A stretch of 64,000 bases of DNA. Source: Nitrosotalea devaniterrae (GTDB lineage Archaea; Thermoproteota; Nitrososphaeria; Nitrososphaerales; Nitrosopumilaceae). Made by a program: the position numbers and the translations under genes. The stretch's first letter is position 1. The number at the start of each line of letters is the position of its first letter. Where the stretch lies: assembly GCA_900065925.1 (NCBI GenBank), contig LN890280.1, forward strand, positions 82,451-146,450, read 5' to 3'. This document shows positions 36,045-45,638 of this stretch, piece by piece. The notes beneath the pieces were generated by a model, which made no database searches, had not been told where the DNA came from, and worked only from the letters and a program-made list of their open reading frames with translations.

Positions 36045-36116
36045 AGCCCGGCCCAGATTCGAACTGGGGTCAAGGGCTCCAAAGGCCCCTATGCTTGACC
36101 GCTACACTACCGGGCT
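36045..36116 (-). tRNA. tRNA-Gln(TTG)
   Basis: The reverse complement forms a 72-nt cloverleaf: acceptor AGCCCGG with CCGGGCT, D-arm GTGT...GCAT, anticodon arm GGGGC-CTTTGGA-GCCCT, T-arm CCCAG-TTCGAAT-CTGGG. The anticodon is TTG (UUG), which reads CAA glutamine. The A1-U72 pair is what one expects for archaeal tRNA-Gln. No intron. Confidence 0.9.
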
Positions 36117-36201
36117 TCTTTGGAACCTTCATCTGTATTCCTTTATAATGTTACTTTAGTATCTTAGATAACCTGTGAGCCTTTATTAGTGATAAATTTT
36201 A

Positions 36202-36666
36202 ATGAAGAATAAAATGCGTCTCCTGGTTTTTCTGATGGTACTTGTCTCTATCTGTGCTTTATCATCAGCAAACTCTTATGCTGATTCTATCGCATCAACA
36301 CTTGAATCTAAAAAGATCTACGTCTTTGTTCAGGTACTAGTACGAAATTCTGATGATCAACTCATTGCATATCAAGAGACTAGCAAAATAACAATATTTG
36401 ACTTGGCAAAACTAAACCAACTTTTGGACCAGAGTTCTGGAAAAATTGATAAAAGTATCATTACACTGGATGGGAAAAAATACGATTTGATAAAAGGAAC
36501 AAGTGTAATATCTCCATCCTCTTCTACAGTTGTTTCCAAAAATATAATTGCAAATAATCTGGAGGGTTCATCTCAAATATTGGTTGAAGCAGATCACGAT
36601 GGATATCCGATAATACCTGGTGATAAGGTGACTGCTATATGGACAATAATCCGTCCTGCTTCCTAG
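36202..36666 (+). CDS. Small secreted protein, unknown function
   Basis: 154 residues with a clear signal peptide (residues 1-27: positive start, LLVFLMVLVSICALSSA core, cleavage likely after SYA). The mature part is about 125 residues with a strand-rich pattern (KIYVFVQVLVRNSDDQLIAY, GDKVTAIWTIIRP). No Cys. Not recognised. Its 3' end overlaps the convergent GT-C gene by 32 bp. Confidence 0.65.
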   Translation: MKNKMRLLVFLMVLVSICALSSANSYADSIASTLESKKIYVFVQVLVRNSDDQLIAYQETSKITIFDLAKLNQLLDQSSGKIDKSIITLDGKKYDLIKGTSVISPSSSTVVSKNIIANNLEGSSQILVEADHDGYPIIPGDKVTAIWTIIRPAS

Positions 36667-37912
36667 TCTTTTTTGATAATAATACTCCTGTACCTATTGC
36701 AAAAAAGACAGCAAGTGAAACAAATCTATATGGTTGGTTTGTCTGTGTAGTAAAACCGATTAGAAATGGAGCTGCAATTAATATGCTTAGTATGAATATC
36801 TGGATTGAATCTGCATGCAGTATTCCTTTTCTTGAGGCAATAAATAACATAACCGTAAGAGGAAGCAAGAACAAAAGTATTAGATAATCAAATCTCATTT
36901 GAATTGCTATAGCTGTAAAGCCCTTCCAGAAATCCGTGGTATCAAAACCAAGTGAAGTTCCAGCATAGTTTGTTTGTAATGCTACAGCTATTATAACTAG
37001 CAACAACACTATTGCCCCATAGCATACAAGATGATATATCATGGATTTCCTTGGAACGCCCGATCTTGCTATGAAAAATATGCTCATGGGCAAAAACAAG
37101 ATAGTAAGAGCTTTGCTAAATATGGATGCAATGAATGATGCTGGCGAGCCAGGCCATTTTTTATAGATTAAGTACAAAGAGAAAAGATATAACAAAATCC
37201 AAAAACTATCATATGTTGCAGAACTATCATAAGTCAAAAATACATTACTTTGTAGTAAAAGTACGGCGGAGATAATTCCTGCAAATCTATTTTCTGTTAT
37301 CTTTACTGTAAAAAAATATGTCAATGCAAGAAGCGCTATGCTTGATACTAGTGGAATTACCCTAATATTGTCAAATACATTTTGAGAAACAGACAGCAGA
37401 AGAAATCTCACATGCGGCTCAAAACTCTTTGCAAAATCAGATACTGTCCAACTGTGTATTCTGTCCTTGACATCCTTGTAATCATCCCATGTCTCTTCTG
37501 TACCTATTTGGCTTGCCATTACACCTGAAAATATTACGAGAATGGTTGCAAGTACTATCAAGGCTTGTTTTTGTGAAAGATCAAAATTTGATATCTTCTT
37601 GAAAAAATCTCTTCCCATTGATCTCTTGTAATATGAAATACCAATCAAGAGTATGATCACATTTACTATGATAAGAGGTGCTGCAAGCAATCCTGTCTGA
37701 AACGGATCTATAACATCTGGTTTGTATATCTCGTCTTGGAAAGGGCTTGTTGTTCTGGCAACAAGTGCAGGAAAGACAACTGAAACTAAACTGATGAATA
37801 CTATGACTAGAGTGGGAAGAAATACTGCCCATGATACAATATTGTCCCTTTTTGACAATGTGTACTTTGACTCTTTTGGTTCTTGTGGAGGCTGTTTTGT
37901 TTTTTTGACCAA
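36635..37912 (-). CDS. Polytopic GT-C-like glycosyltransferase
   Basis: 425 residues, about ten hydrophobic helices after a positively charged N-terminus. The first external loop contains acidic residues (TTSPFQDEIYKP near 56; EETWDDYKDVKDRIHSW near 133), as in GT-C enzymes of the PMT/ArnT type, which use lipid-phosphate sugars. FEPHVRFLLLSVSQNVFDNI near 165 fits the GT39-like pattern. Starts with TTG. I infer a membrane glycosyltransferase; the donor and acceptor are not known. Confidence 0.6.
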   Translation of the reverse strand: MVKKTKQPPQEPKESKYTLSKRDNIVSWAVFLPTLVIVFISLVSVVFPALVARTTSPFQDEIYKPDVIDPFQTGLLAAPLIIVNVIILLIGISYYKRSMGRDFFKKISNFDLSQKQALIVLATILVIFSGVMASQIGTEETWDDYKDVKDRIHSWTVSDFAKSFEPHVRFLLLSVSQNVFDNIRVIPLVSSIALLALTYFFTVKITENRFAGIISAVLLLQSNVFLTYDSSATYDSFWILLYLFSLYLIYKKWPGSPASFIASIFSKALTILFLPMSIFFIARSGVPRKSMIYHLVCYGAIVLLLVIIAVALQTNYAGTSLGFDTTDFWKGFTAIAIQMRFDYLILLFLLPLTVMLFIASRKGILHADSIQIFILSILIAAPFLIGFTTQTNQPYRFVSLAVFFAIGTGVLLSKKTRKQDGLLSI

Positions 37913-37988
37913 ACTATTTTTTCTTAAAATAGCGATGCTTAAAACTTGATTGAAACTTTTTATCCTACCTGATATTATTATTATATGT

Positions 37989-38001
37989 GTTTCTAGTGGA
38001 A
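37989..38001 (-). other. ORB-like 13-mer upstream of orc1/cdc6
   Basis: On the minus strand TTCCACTAGAAAC, matching the archaeal mini-ORB consensus TTCCANTGGAAAC at 12 of 13 positions. It lies 27 bp before the Orc1/Cdc6 start, close to the likely TATA box. It could be part of an origin or an autoregulatory site. A weaker half-match (TTGATTGAAAC) is near 37946. Only one good site is present and the region is short, so confidence is low. Confidence 0.35.
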
Positions 38002-38027
38002 GATTTAATTGGGATTAACTAGGAAAT

Positions 38028-39395
38028 ATGGGGATAAAAGAAATCATTGCAAAGATTGAGAAGGAAAACAATATCTTTGCAAAAAAATCGAACCTTGACA
38101 CTCTTTCATTTCCTGATAATGTAATAGGAAGACAGCAGTCTCAGGAAAAACTGGTTAGGCTGTTATTGCAATACAAGCAAGAATATCTAGTGCCTTTCAT
38201 TTCAGTTTATGGAAGAAGTGGCTCTGGCAAATCAACCATTGTACGACATGTATGTGAAAACTTGGATGAGATCTCATTTTGTTTTGTCAATATACGAAGA
38301 GCAAAAACTGTATTTGGTGTAGCTAATTTGATACTTGCAGAGCTTGGGCAGGCCTCGCTCAAGAGTGCACAAGGGATCAACATGGCAGTAGGCAAAATTG
38401 AAGATTCTATTGTAGCACAACTTGACAAGGAAGGAAAAAATGTCTTTGTCTTGATCTTGGATGAATATGACATGTTGTTTTATGACAAGCGCGGTAACCC
38501 TTCTGATTTTGTATACAAACTTCTAGTCATTGAAGAAAGACTCCATACAAAGGGAAAAATGCTTTGCATAATTGCCATATCAAATAATGGCCTTGCTGAT
38601 TATGCCATAGATGACAGGGTCCGCTCAAGAATTGGAAACTCTGAGATATTCTTTGAGCCATATTCAAAAGATGATGTATATGAGATTCTAAAAGACAGAT
38701 CTGCAAAAGCATTCTCAAAAAAAGTCAAAGAAGATGTTCTCATGCATTGTGCTGAATTGAGCTCTGCAGTGTATGGTGATGCTCGTCGTGCAATAGACTT
38801 GCTTAGAGTAGGGGCAGAGATTGCAAGTTCTGAGGGAAAAGGAATTCTACCAGAACATATAGACTCTGCACAAAAGATCTTAGAAAAAGATAGGACAACA
38901 GTTGTACTAAAATCATCATCGACTCATACTAAGATTCTATGCCTTGCCATGGCAAGGATAACATACCTAACAGACCAACCCTGGCAGTCTACTGCAATAA
39001 TATACAAGCAGTACCAAAATTTCATCTCACGTCATTCTGGTAAAATCAAGCCTGTGGGATACAGGCGCGTGGCCGAGCTTTTAAACGAGCTTGAAAACAC
39101 TGGCTTTACAGTATCTCAGACTGGCTCAAAAGGCCGGCATGGCTATGGGACACAACACAAGCTTACAGTAGATCCTGAAATTATAGTAAATACCATTATT
39201 CCATCCATGTGGAAAAATCTGGCAGAAAACAAGGCAAGACACTATGATCTTACACATAATCCTGCATCAAAATACCCTAATGATGTACGAGGAAAATGGG
39301 ACAAGTTTGAGGGAGAACAGAACTGGCAAAAGTATGTGAACCTTGATTATGTTATAGAACAAAAAACAGATGAGAAATCTGCTAATAAAAAATGA
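38028..39395 (+). CDS. cdc6: Orc1/Cdc6 replication initiator
   Basis: Origin recognition and helicase loading ATPase of 455 residues. AAA+ features: IGRQQSQEKLVRLLLQY near 27, Walker A GRSGSGKST near 61-69, Walker B VLILDEYDMLF near 142, sensor 1 IAISNNGL near 178, and sensor 2 YGDARRAIDLLRVGAE near 244. A C-terminal winged-helix domain spans about 300-400. Archaeal origins often lie beside this gene, so the short upstream region is an origin candidate. ATG start, with AGATTTAATT about 22 nt upstream. Confidence 0.94.
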   Translation: MGIKEIIAKIEKENNIFAKKSNLDTLSFPDNVIGRQQSQEKLVRLLLQYKQEYLVPFISVYGRSGSGKSTIVRHVCENLDEISFCFVNIRRAKTVFGVANLILAELGQASLKSAQGINMAVGKIEDSIVAQLDKEGKNVFVLILDEYDMLFYDKRGNPSDFVYKLLVIEERLHTKGKMLCIIAISNNGLADYAIDDRVRSRIGNSEIFFEPYSKDDVYEILKDRSAKAFSKKVKEDVLMHCAELSSAVYGDARRAIDLLRVGAEIASSEGKGILPEHIDSAQKILEKDRTTVVLKSSSTHTKILCLAMARITYLTDQPWQSTAIIYKQYQNFISRHSGKIKPVGYRRVAELLNELENTGFTVSQTGSKGRHGYGTQHKLTVDPEIIVNTIIPSMWKNLAENKARHYDLTHNPASKYPNDVRGKWDKFEGEQNWQKYVNLDYVIEQKTDEKSANKK

Positions 39396-39438
39396 CAGAA
39401 CCAATCGTTATATTATAATCACATATTTACAACAATAA

Positions 39439-40449
39439 TTGCTTGACATCAAGATACTTGATAGATATGACAAGAGTGGCATGTACAAGATATATGACAT
39501 GTGGCCTCAACTTGCAAAACAATACTATCATTTTGATTACAAACCTGTAGAGTTTGATGATATAGACAACATTGTATTTACAGGAATGGGCGGCTCTGGA
39601 ACAATAGGAAATGTTCTTGCTGCCATTTTGTCCAAAAAAAATATTCATGTTTCTGTAGTAAAAGGATTTCATCTTCCAAAGACTGCTGATTCTAAAACGC
39701 TTGTGATTGCGACAAGTGTTTCTGGTAGTACGGTGGAAACGCTTACGGTACTAGACTCTGCGATAAAGGCAGGATGCAAGGCAATATCATTTTCATCAGG
39801 TGGCAAAATTGAATCATATAGCAAAAAGAAAAAGATTGAATGGAGGCAGGTGCCTTTGTTGAACTCGCCTCGGGCATCGTTTCCAATCTATCTTTATTCA
39901 ATACTCAATGTGCTGGGTGATATCATACCAGTCAAGAAACACGATGTTGACGAATCTATATCACAACTTGAAAAAACCAAGAAAAAAATATCATCATTAA
40001 ATCTTGTTTGCAATCCATCACTTGAACTTGCAGAGTGGATCTCTGGAGTTCCTGTGATTTACTATCCGTTTGGGTTACAGGCTGCAGCCATACGGTTCAA
40101 AAATTCTCTCTCAGAGAACGCAAAAGTGCATGCCATGGCTGAAGACATCATGGAAGCATGTCATAATGGAATAGTGGCATGGGAGTCAAAATCTAACTTG
40201 CAGCCAATACTGATCCAGGGAAAAGATGACTTTGGCAAGACCAAGATATTGTGGGGTATTATAGAGGAATATTTTTCTGAAAATAAGATAGGCTATACGG
40301 CCATAAAATCAGTAGATGGAAGTATACTGTCAAAGGTTGTAAATTTGATCTATCTTCTTGATTATTGTTCTCTATATCGGGCTGTCTTGTCCAAGATTGA
40401 CCCCACTCCAATACGGTCAATCGAATTTGTAAAAAAGAGAATGAAGTGA
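39439..40449 (+). CDS. Bifunctional phosphoglucose/phosphomannose isomerase
   Basis: Interconverts glucose-6-P or mannose-6-P with fructose-6-P. The 336-residue protein has two SIS domains. Markers: FTGMGGSGTIGNVLAA near 49, IATSVSGSTVETL near 94, FKNSLSENAKVHAMAED near 218 with the catalytic Glu/His region, and a C-terminal block FVKKRMK. TTG start. It supplies mannose-6-P to GDP-mannose synthesis and so links core metabolism with the adjacent glycan island. Confidence 0.9.
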   Translation: MLDIKILDRYDKSGMYKIYDMWPQLAKQYYHFDYKPVEFDDIDNIVFTGMGGSGTIGNVLAAILSKKNIHVSVVKGFHLPKTADSKTLVIATSVSGSTVETLTVLDSAIKAGCKAISFSSGGKIESYSKKKKIEWRQVPLLNSPRASFPIYLYSILNVLGDIIPVKKHDVDESISQLEKTKKKISSLNLVCNPSLELAEWISGVPVIYYPFGLQAAAIRFKNSLSENAKVHAMAEDIMEACHNGIVAWESKSNLQPILIQGKDDFGKTKILWGIIEEYFSENKIGYTAIKSVDGSILSKVVNLIYLLDYCSLYRAVLSKIDPTPIRSIEFVKKRMK

Positions 40450-40507
40450 TGTCAAAAATGGTTCTAAAGACTGAATTTAACTAGATTTGGCTGTATATGA
40501 GATGTTC

Positions 40508-41542
40508 CTATTTTGACTGATGAAACATTTTCTTGTTGTCATCTATGACCTCGGCCACCAATTTTCTTACCATATCATATGACATCTTTTCTGCCCTGTC
40601 TGACCTGAGGCTTATCTTTTGTTTTGGTATTATCTTTGATGAGGACAAGTTGCTTGGTATGACATACATATTGTCATCAACTCTGCAGCGCTCAAACTCT
40701 ATATCGGTCATCAATTCCTCATACATCTTTTCTCCTGTCCTGATTCCGGTCTCTTTAGGCGTTACACGTTTTAGTGAATATCTTTCACAGAGTTCATCAA
40801 TTGTAGCCTGGATCAAGTCAATTACTTTGACAGCCGGCATCTTTGGGACAAATATTACACCATCTTGTTTCATAGCGCTTGCCTTTAGGATGAAACTTGC
40901 AGCTTGTTTTTCTGTCAAAAGAAACCTTGTCATCTTCTTGTCTGTGATAAAGGGTCTTTCGTTGTGATGTAGCTGCTCTGAGATCAGATGTACCAAGGAG
41001 CCTCTAGTACCTATTACATTGCCAAATCTCACACAACAAAATGAGGTCTTTTTGAATCCAATGTAATTGTGTGCAGCAATGACAAGTCTCTCGCTTAATA
41101 ATTTTGAGGCACCCAATGTATTGATTGCATTTACAACCTTGTCTGTGCTGATGTGAACAAGCTGCGAAACATTATTCTCAATTGCAATGTCAATTACGTT
41201 TTGTGTTCCAATGACATTTGTCTTGGCTGCCTCAAATGGGTTTTCCTCGCAAAGCGGGACATGTTTTAACGCAGCTGTGTGAAATATAATGTCTATATTT
41301 TCTGCTGCCCTTTGCAGTCTTTCTTTTTCTCGTATGTTTCCTACCAGAAATCTTACATTGTCGTATCCTTTTAGTTGCTCTTGCAAAAAGAAGAGCTGGT
41401 TTTCTGATACGTCAAACACACGTACTACCCTTGGCGAGTAATCAAGCAGTTCCTTTACTATGGCACTTCCAATGGAGCCTGTACCTCCTGTAACTAGGAT
41501 ATTTTTTCCCTTGATTTGCTTTAAAATTTTATTATTTTTCAA
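40508..41542 (-). CDS. UDP-sugar 4,6-dehydratase (CapE/FnlA/PseB-like)
   Basis: Extended SDR of 344 residues. NAD-binding motif VTGGTGSIGSAIVKEL near 17, then HTAALKHVPLCEENPFEA near 90 and VHISTDKVVNAINTLGASK near 128. The usual catalytic Tyr position holds Leu (TLGASK), as the CapE/PseB group often has Met there. The group converts UDP-GlcNAc to 4-keto-6-deoxy sugars. The C-terminal half is typical (TGIRTGEKMYEELMTD). It overlaps the downstream-coded aminotransferase by 11 bp, giving a PseB/PseC-like pair. Confidence 0.85.
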   Translation of the reverse strand: MKNNKILKQIKGKNILVTGGTGSIGSAIVKELLDYSPRVVRVFDVSENQLFFLQEQLKGYDNVRFLVGNIREKERLQRAAENIDIIFHTAALKHVPLCEENPFEAAKTNVIGTQNVIDIAIENNVSQLVHISTDKVVNAINTLGASKLLSERLVIAAHNYIGFKKTSFCCVRFGNVIGTRGSLVHLISEQLHHNERPFITDKKMTRFLLTEKQAASFILKASAMKQDGVIFVPKMPAVKVIDLIQATIDELCERYSLKRVTPKETGIRTGEKMYEELMTDIEFERCRVDDNMYVIPSNLSSSKIIPKQKISLRSDRAEKMSYDMVRKLVAEVIDDNKKMFHQSK

Positions 41543-42662
41543 AGAATTTCCTTACCTCTGATGCTACAAAACTCATATCTCGTTTAGACATGTGGGGGTA
41601 TAGTGGCAATGTAAGGATTTCTTTTGATGTCTGCTCGGTGACTGGCAGCTCGCCTCCCTTGAATCCGTATAGTTTTTTGTAAAACCTTGTGAGATGTATT
41701 GGCTGGAAATAGACCTTTGACATTATTCCTGCCTTGCCTAGATGCCTTGCCAATTCGTCTCTTTTTCCATTTTTTATTATAATAGAATACAACTGGTACA
41801 CATGATCAAAATTCTTTCCAGGCTTTGGCGTCACTATATCCTCTATGCCAGAAAATTGTTTATTGTAAAAAGCAGCAACTCTTCTTCTCATATTGATTAT
41901 TTTTCTTATCTTTTTTAGTTGTGAGATGCCAAGTGCAGCTATTGCGCTAGGCATCCTAAAATTATATCCTAGAGATACATAGTCAGCTTGGCCTGAGCTT
42001 GCAAAATAGTTTGTGACATCATCTCTTCCATGTGATCTTACAAGAAGCAGCCTTTGGTAGATCTCTCTTGAATTTGTAAGCACAGCTCCTCCCTCACCAG
42101 TTGTAATCACCTTGTTTGGTGCAAAGCTCAGTATTGCAGAATCTCCAAAAGTCCCAGTCATCTTTTTCTTGTATGTGGTGCCTAGTGATTCTGCTGCATC
42201 TTCAATTACTAGAATTTTTTTTCTTTTTGCAATGTCTACAATCTCATCAATTTTACAAGACTGGCCTGCATAATGGACTGGAATTATTGCATTGATCTTT
42301 TGTTTTTTTATTGTATGTTCTAGCTTTTCAGGATCCATGCCAAGTTTTTCTTTCTCGATATCCACAAAGACTGGTCTTGCGTTTACAAACAAGACCGAAT
42401 TTGCAGTGGAAATAAACGAAAATGACGGTACCGCAACACCAGAACCTTGTTTTACCTTGTGGGAAAGCAGGGTGGCATGAAGCGCTGATGTTCCAGAATT
42501 GAATACCACACAATGTTTTGTGCCTGTAAATCTTGTAATATTGTCTTCAAATTCTTTTATCTCAGGACCTACTGCCCAGTCTCTTCCTCTCTTGATTACA
42601 TGTGAAATAGAATCTTGGTCGTTTCTATCACTGTAGATTTTAAAAAGCGGGACCTTCCACAT
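41532..42662 (-). CDS. DegT/DnrJ/EryC1 aminotransferase (PseC-like)
   Basis: PLP-dependent sugar aminotransferase of about 376 residues. Motifs: VVFNSGTSALHATLLSH near 55, IPVHYAGQSCKIDEI near 130, VIEDAAESLGTTYK near 157, and the PLP Lys in SFAPNKVITTGEGGAV near 185. It likely aminates C4 of the 4-keto sugar made by the adjoining dehydratase, as PseC does. ATG 42662 is chosen; GTG 42671 is an alternative. It overlaps the dehydratase gene by 11 bp. Confidence 0.88.
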   Translation of the reverse strand: MWKVPLFKIYSDRNDQDSISHVIKRGRDWAVGPEIKEFEDNITRFTGTKHCVVFNSGTSALHATLLSHKVKQGSGVAVPSFSFISTANSVLFVNARPVFVDIEKEKLGMDPEKLEHTIKKQKINAIIPVHYAGQSCKIDEIVDIAKRKKILVIEDAAESLGTTYKKKMTGTFGDSAILSFAPNKVITTGEGGAVLTNSREIYQRLLLVRSHGRDDVTNYFASSGQADYVSLGYNFRMPSAIAALGISQLKKIRKIINMRRRVAAFYNKQFSGIEDIVTPKPGKNFDHVYQLYSIIIKNGKRDELARHLGKAGIMSKVYFQPIHLTRFYKKLYGFKGGELPVTEQTSKEILTLPLYPHMSKRDMSFVASEVRKFFEK

Positions 42663-42762
42663 GGGCAGCACTCAAAAGGCTGGTGCGTATTTATTTATGT
42701 TGCACTGGTTTCTGGTACAATCGAACCGTTAACATAGTTGAATATAACAACTGTATTCAAAA

Positions 42763-43914
42763 TTGAAGATTGCTTTATTGATTCAGCGCTTTCCTGGCGG
42801 AGGTGCAGAAAGTTACGTAGAAGAGATTGCAAAAAGGCTGTACTCCAAAGGGGAAGATGTGACTGTAATCACATCAAAATCTGACCATGATGACTCTCAA
42901 TATGGTTTTAGGATAATCCGTCTGCCTTCTAGGTTTTCACTGGGAGAATATTCTTGGTGGCAAGGCCTTGATAATATTTTGAAAAAAGAAAAGTTTGATC
43001 TGGTCCACACAAATACATATGGATATTTTCACTCTGACAAGGCAGCTGCACTAAAGAAAAAACTTGGATACAAGCTTGTGATGACAAGTCATGGATTTAC
43101 AGGGATGGATATGCACAATTTGAAAAAAATAGGCATGATAAAGAAGAGTTCCAAGTTTGATTTTATCAGACCATTTTATGACAACTATATCGGAAAGAAG
43201 ACTCTGAAGAGTTGTGATCATTTGATTGCACTTTCAAAAAAAGACTTTCAATATTACCAGAAAATTGGAATTGAAGAATCAAAGATAACAACGATCATGC
43301 CTGGGGTAAAAGATGAATTTTTTATTCATGATGATAATCAAATCAATGGTTTTAGAAAAAAACTTGATGCAGATCCAATCTTACTTTCTGTAGGGGAATT
43401 AAGCTGGGTAAAGAATCATGAACTTCTTGTAAAGGCAATACCATACATACTTGAAAAAAAACCTAGTGCTAAATTATTCATAATGGGAAAAGATGGAGGA
43501 GAGTTTGGTAATCTAACAACACTATGTAAAAAACTGGGAATCAGTGAGAAAGTGATCTTTGTTGGACCAAAAAAGCCCAATGAAGTATCAATGTATATGC
43601 GATCAGCCAACCTTTTAGTTCATACTTCCCTTGCAGAGGGAGTAAGTACTGTTTTACTAGAGTCGATGGTATCTGGTCTACCTTTTATAACAACACCTGC
43701 AGGTGGAAATGAATTCTTAGCAGATCAAAGTCATGCAGGTATGACCGTATCTTTTGGCAACGAAAAATCTCTCTCAAATACTATTTTAGTTACACTGGAT
43801 GACAAGGAAAAAATGCGGCTACTATCTATTGATGGAATCAACTTTTCCAAAAATCTTTCATGGAATATTACGTATTTGTCAATCTATGAGATATATGAAA
43901 AGTTGTTAAAATGA
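42763..43914 (+). CDS. Glycosyltransferase family 4 (GT-B)
   Basis: 383-residue GT4 enzyme, retaining. N-terminal PGGGAESYVEEIAKRL near 11 and VHTNTYGYFHSDKAAALKK near 84; in the donor-binding half LLSVGELSWVKNHELLV near 207 and the EX7E motif in LAEGVSTVLLESMVSG near 289. Starts with TTG. It likely adds a sugar to the lipid-linked glycan. Substrates not predictable. Confidence 0.88.
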   Translation: MKIALLIQRFPGGGAESYVEEIAKRLYSKGEDVTVITSKSDHDDSQYGFRIIRLPSRFSLGEYSWWQGLDNILKKEKFDLVHTNTYGYFHSDKAAALKKKLGYKLVMTSHGFTGMDMHNLKKIGMIKKSSKFDFIRPFYDNYIGKKTLKSCDHLIALSKKDFQYYQKIGIEESKITTIMPGVKDEFFIHDDNQINGFRKKLDADPILLSVGELSWVKNHELLVKAIPYILEKKPSAKLFIMGKDGGEFGNLTTLCKKLGISEKVIFVGPKKPNEVSMYMRSANLLVHTSLAEGVSTVLLESMVSGLPFITTPAGGNEFLADQSHAGMTVSFGNEKSLSNTILVTLDDKEKMRLLSIDGINFSKNLSWNITYLSIYEIYEKLLK

Positions 43915-43943
43915 TATTTAAGTGACCAACATATGTTTGACGC

Positions 43944-45533
43944 ATGGATAGTTCTAGATTAAAAAAACTAGCAGTCAAGATTATTAAAAAAAATATCAAG
44001 TGGGATGAAGAAAGTAGTGTATTATCAAGAAAAATCAGATGGAATTTCAAGTATAAGAAATTTTTTTCATTTCTTTATGGATTTGAGATTTCAATAAGCG
44101 ATTGCAAGCAAATTGAAGAAATAAAACCAGCAGATCTTGATAATAAAAAACCAGGTACAATAGTAAACATCAATGATGATGGAACCTTTGATGTAAAAAC
44201 TAGAAATGGCATGATAAGAATAACCAATTATGTGATACATGCACCATATGCAGAAATAAAAAATATCAAAGATTTCTTAGAAAAGGCGCACATTTCTGAT
44301 ACTCCAATGCTCACTCAAATTCCATTTAGTAATAACGAAGAAGCAAATAGGTGGGAAGAAAAATATCAAAGATTTACTATTGATAATCTTGATCAATTAG
44401 GTGAGCAATTAGGCTCTTTCAAGGAGTCGCTTTTCGAGAATAATGTTTCAAATAATCAAGTGACTGATATGCATGAATTAGATGGTGCAGAAGGAAGACT
44501 TGTTAAAGATAATACTGATTTTATAGAGTACCTAGTAGCCAAACTTGGTTTAAGCAAGGGCGATAGGGTACTAGATGTAGGGTGCGGTTCAGGATGGGCA
44601 TGTCATATGTTTTCAAAATATGGTTTTGATGTATATGGCTGTGACATGAGTCCATATTGTATCTCTGCTGCAAAAAACATCGTTCCAACTGGAAAATTTT
44701 TTGTTCAAGACGTATTTAATTTGCCAAAACAAAATAATTTGAAAGGCAAGTTTGATCTAATTTTTTGTAGAGGCCTTGGAGTGGCACAAAAACTTGTAGA
44801 TTGGAATGATGAAAAATGGATGTCTGTAGGCACAGCTCTGACAGATATGCTCACTGATAAGGGAGTCATATATTGGATCCAGCTAGGAGATTTGAGTGGT
44901 AAAGTTACCAATGATGGGCTTTCAAATACTACTATTGATGATTTGGTAAAATATTTTACAAAAATTGGACATGTGATTAATGTCAATGTTTTTGGGTTTC
45001 AGAGTTTTCTGCTTACAAAAAAGAAGCCAAATGAAAATCTCTTGCACCAAATATCACAATTTGATCATCAAGTAAACTCAAAAATATATTCAAACTGGGT
45101 AGCATCAAAAGATGAAAAATCTAGTCAAAACTTATCCAAGGTTATTTATTCACAAATTTCTCAGGCATTTTTGTTAGACAATGAAAAACGTAAACAAGGT
45201 GTAATAATAATTGGAAATAACGCTCTTTCTAAAGCTTATTCCAAGGTATGCAAAGAATTCCAATTGGATTACAAAATAATAAGTGATGACATCAAGTCAT
45301 ACGAAAATTTTCTAGAATGTACCAGACACTTGAAGCAATCAATAATAATACTAACAGAAGAAGACCATGCCAAATTCCTACCTAACAATCAGGATATGAG
45401 TCAATTATTTGATTATGTTATAATGCCATTTGAAAACATGGGAAAAATCTCACAACAATCTACCTATCTCATTTCTGGAGATTTTGACATGAGGTTTAAA
45501 TCTAAATTATCAAAAATTCTACCAACGCATTAG
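43944..45533 (+). CDS. SAM-dependent methyltransferase with C-terminal extra domain
   Basis: 529 residues. The middle is a class I methyltransferase: LVAKLGLSKGDRVLDVGCGSGW near 195-215 and YGCDMSPYCISAAK near 231. The first ~170 residues look like an N-terminal region unlike other methyltransferases. A C-terminal region (about 385-520) contains IIIGNNALSKAYSKVCKEF and ends STYLISGDFDMRF. The substrate is unknown; O- or N-methylation of glycan sugars fits the context. The C-terminal motif recurs in the small ORF at 53849-54016. Confidence 0.75.
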   Translation: MDSSRLKKLAVKIIKKNIKWDEESSVLSRKIRWNFKYKKFFSFLYGFEISISDCKQIEEIKPADLDNKKPGTIVNINDDGTFDVKTRNGMIRITNYVIHAPYAEIKNIKDFLEKAHISDTPMLTQIPFSNNEEANRWEEKYQRFTIDNLDQLGEQLGSFKESLFENNVSNNQVTDMHELDGAEGRLVKDNTDFIEYLVAKLGLSKGDRVLDVGCGSGWACHMFSKYGFDVYGCDMSPYCISAAKNIVPTGKFFVQDVFNLPKQNNLKGKFDLIFCRGLGVAQKLVDWNDEKWMSVGTALTDMLTDKGVIYWIQLGDLSGKVTNDGLSNTTIDDLVKYFTKIGHVINVNVFGFQSFLLTKKKPNENLLHQISQFDHQVNSKIYSNWVASKDEKSSQNLSKVIYSQISQAFLLDNEKRKQGVIIIGNNALSKAYSKVCKEFQLDYKIISDDIKSYENFLECTRHLKQSIIILTEEDHAKFLPNNQDMSQLFDYVIMPFENMGKISQQSTYLISGDFDMRFKSKLSKILPTH

Positions 45534-45638
45534 GTATCATGTTTATGTTGACTTGATGCAAGTTTGTTGCTCTTCTTTGAATTCCTACAACTCAAGATAT
45601 AGTTATTAAACAATGAATCAAGTTACTCATGATTTCCA

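Noticed and set aside
36635..36666. Overlap of two convergent genes as a sign of error
   Set aside because: Convergent overlaps of this size also occur at 24208-24231 and 29221-29224; both proteins look complete, so this is ordinary compact packing.
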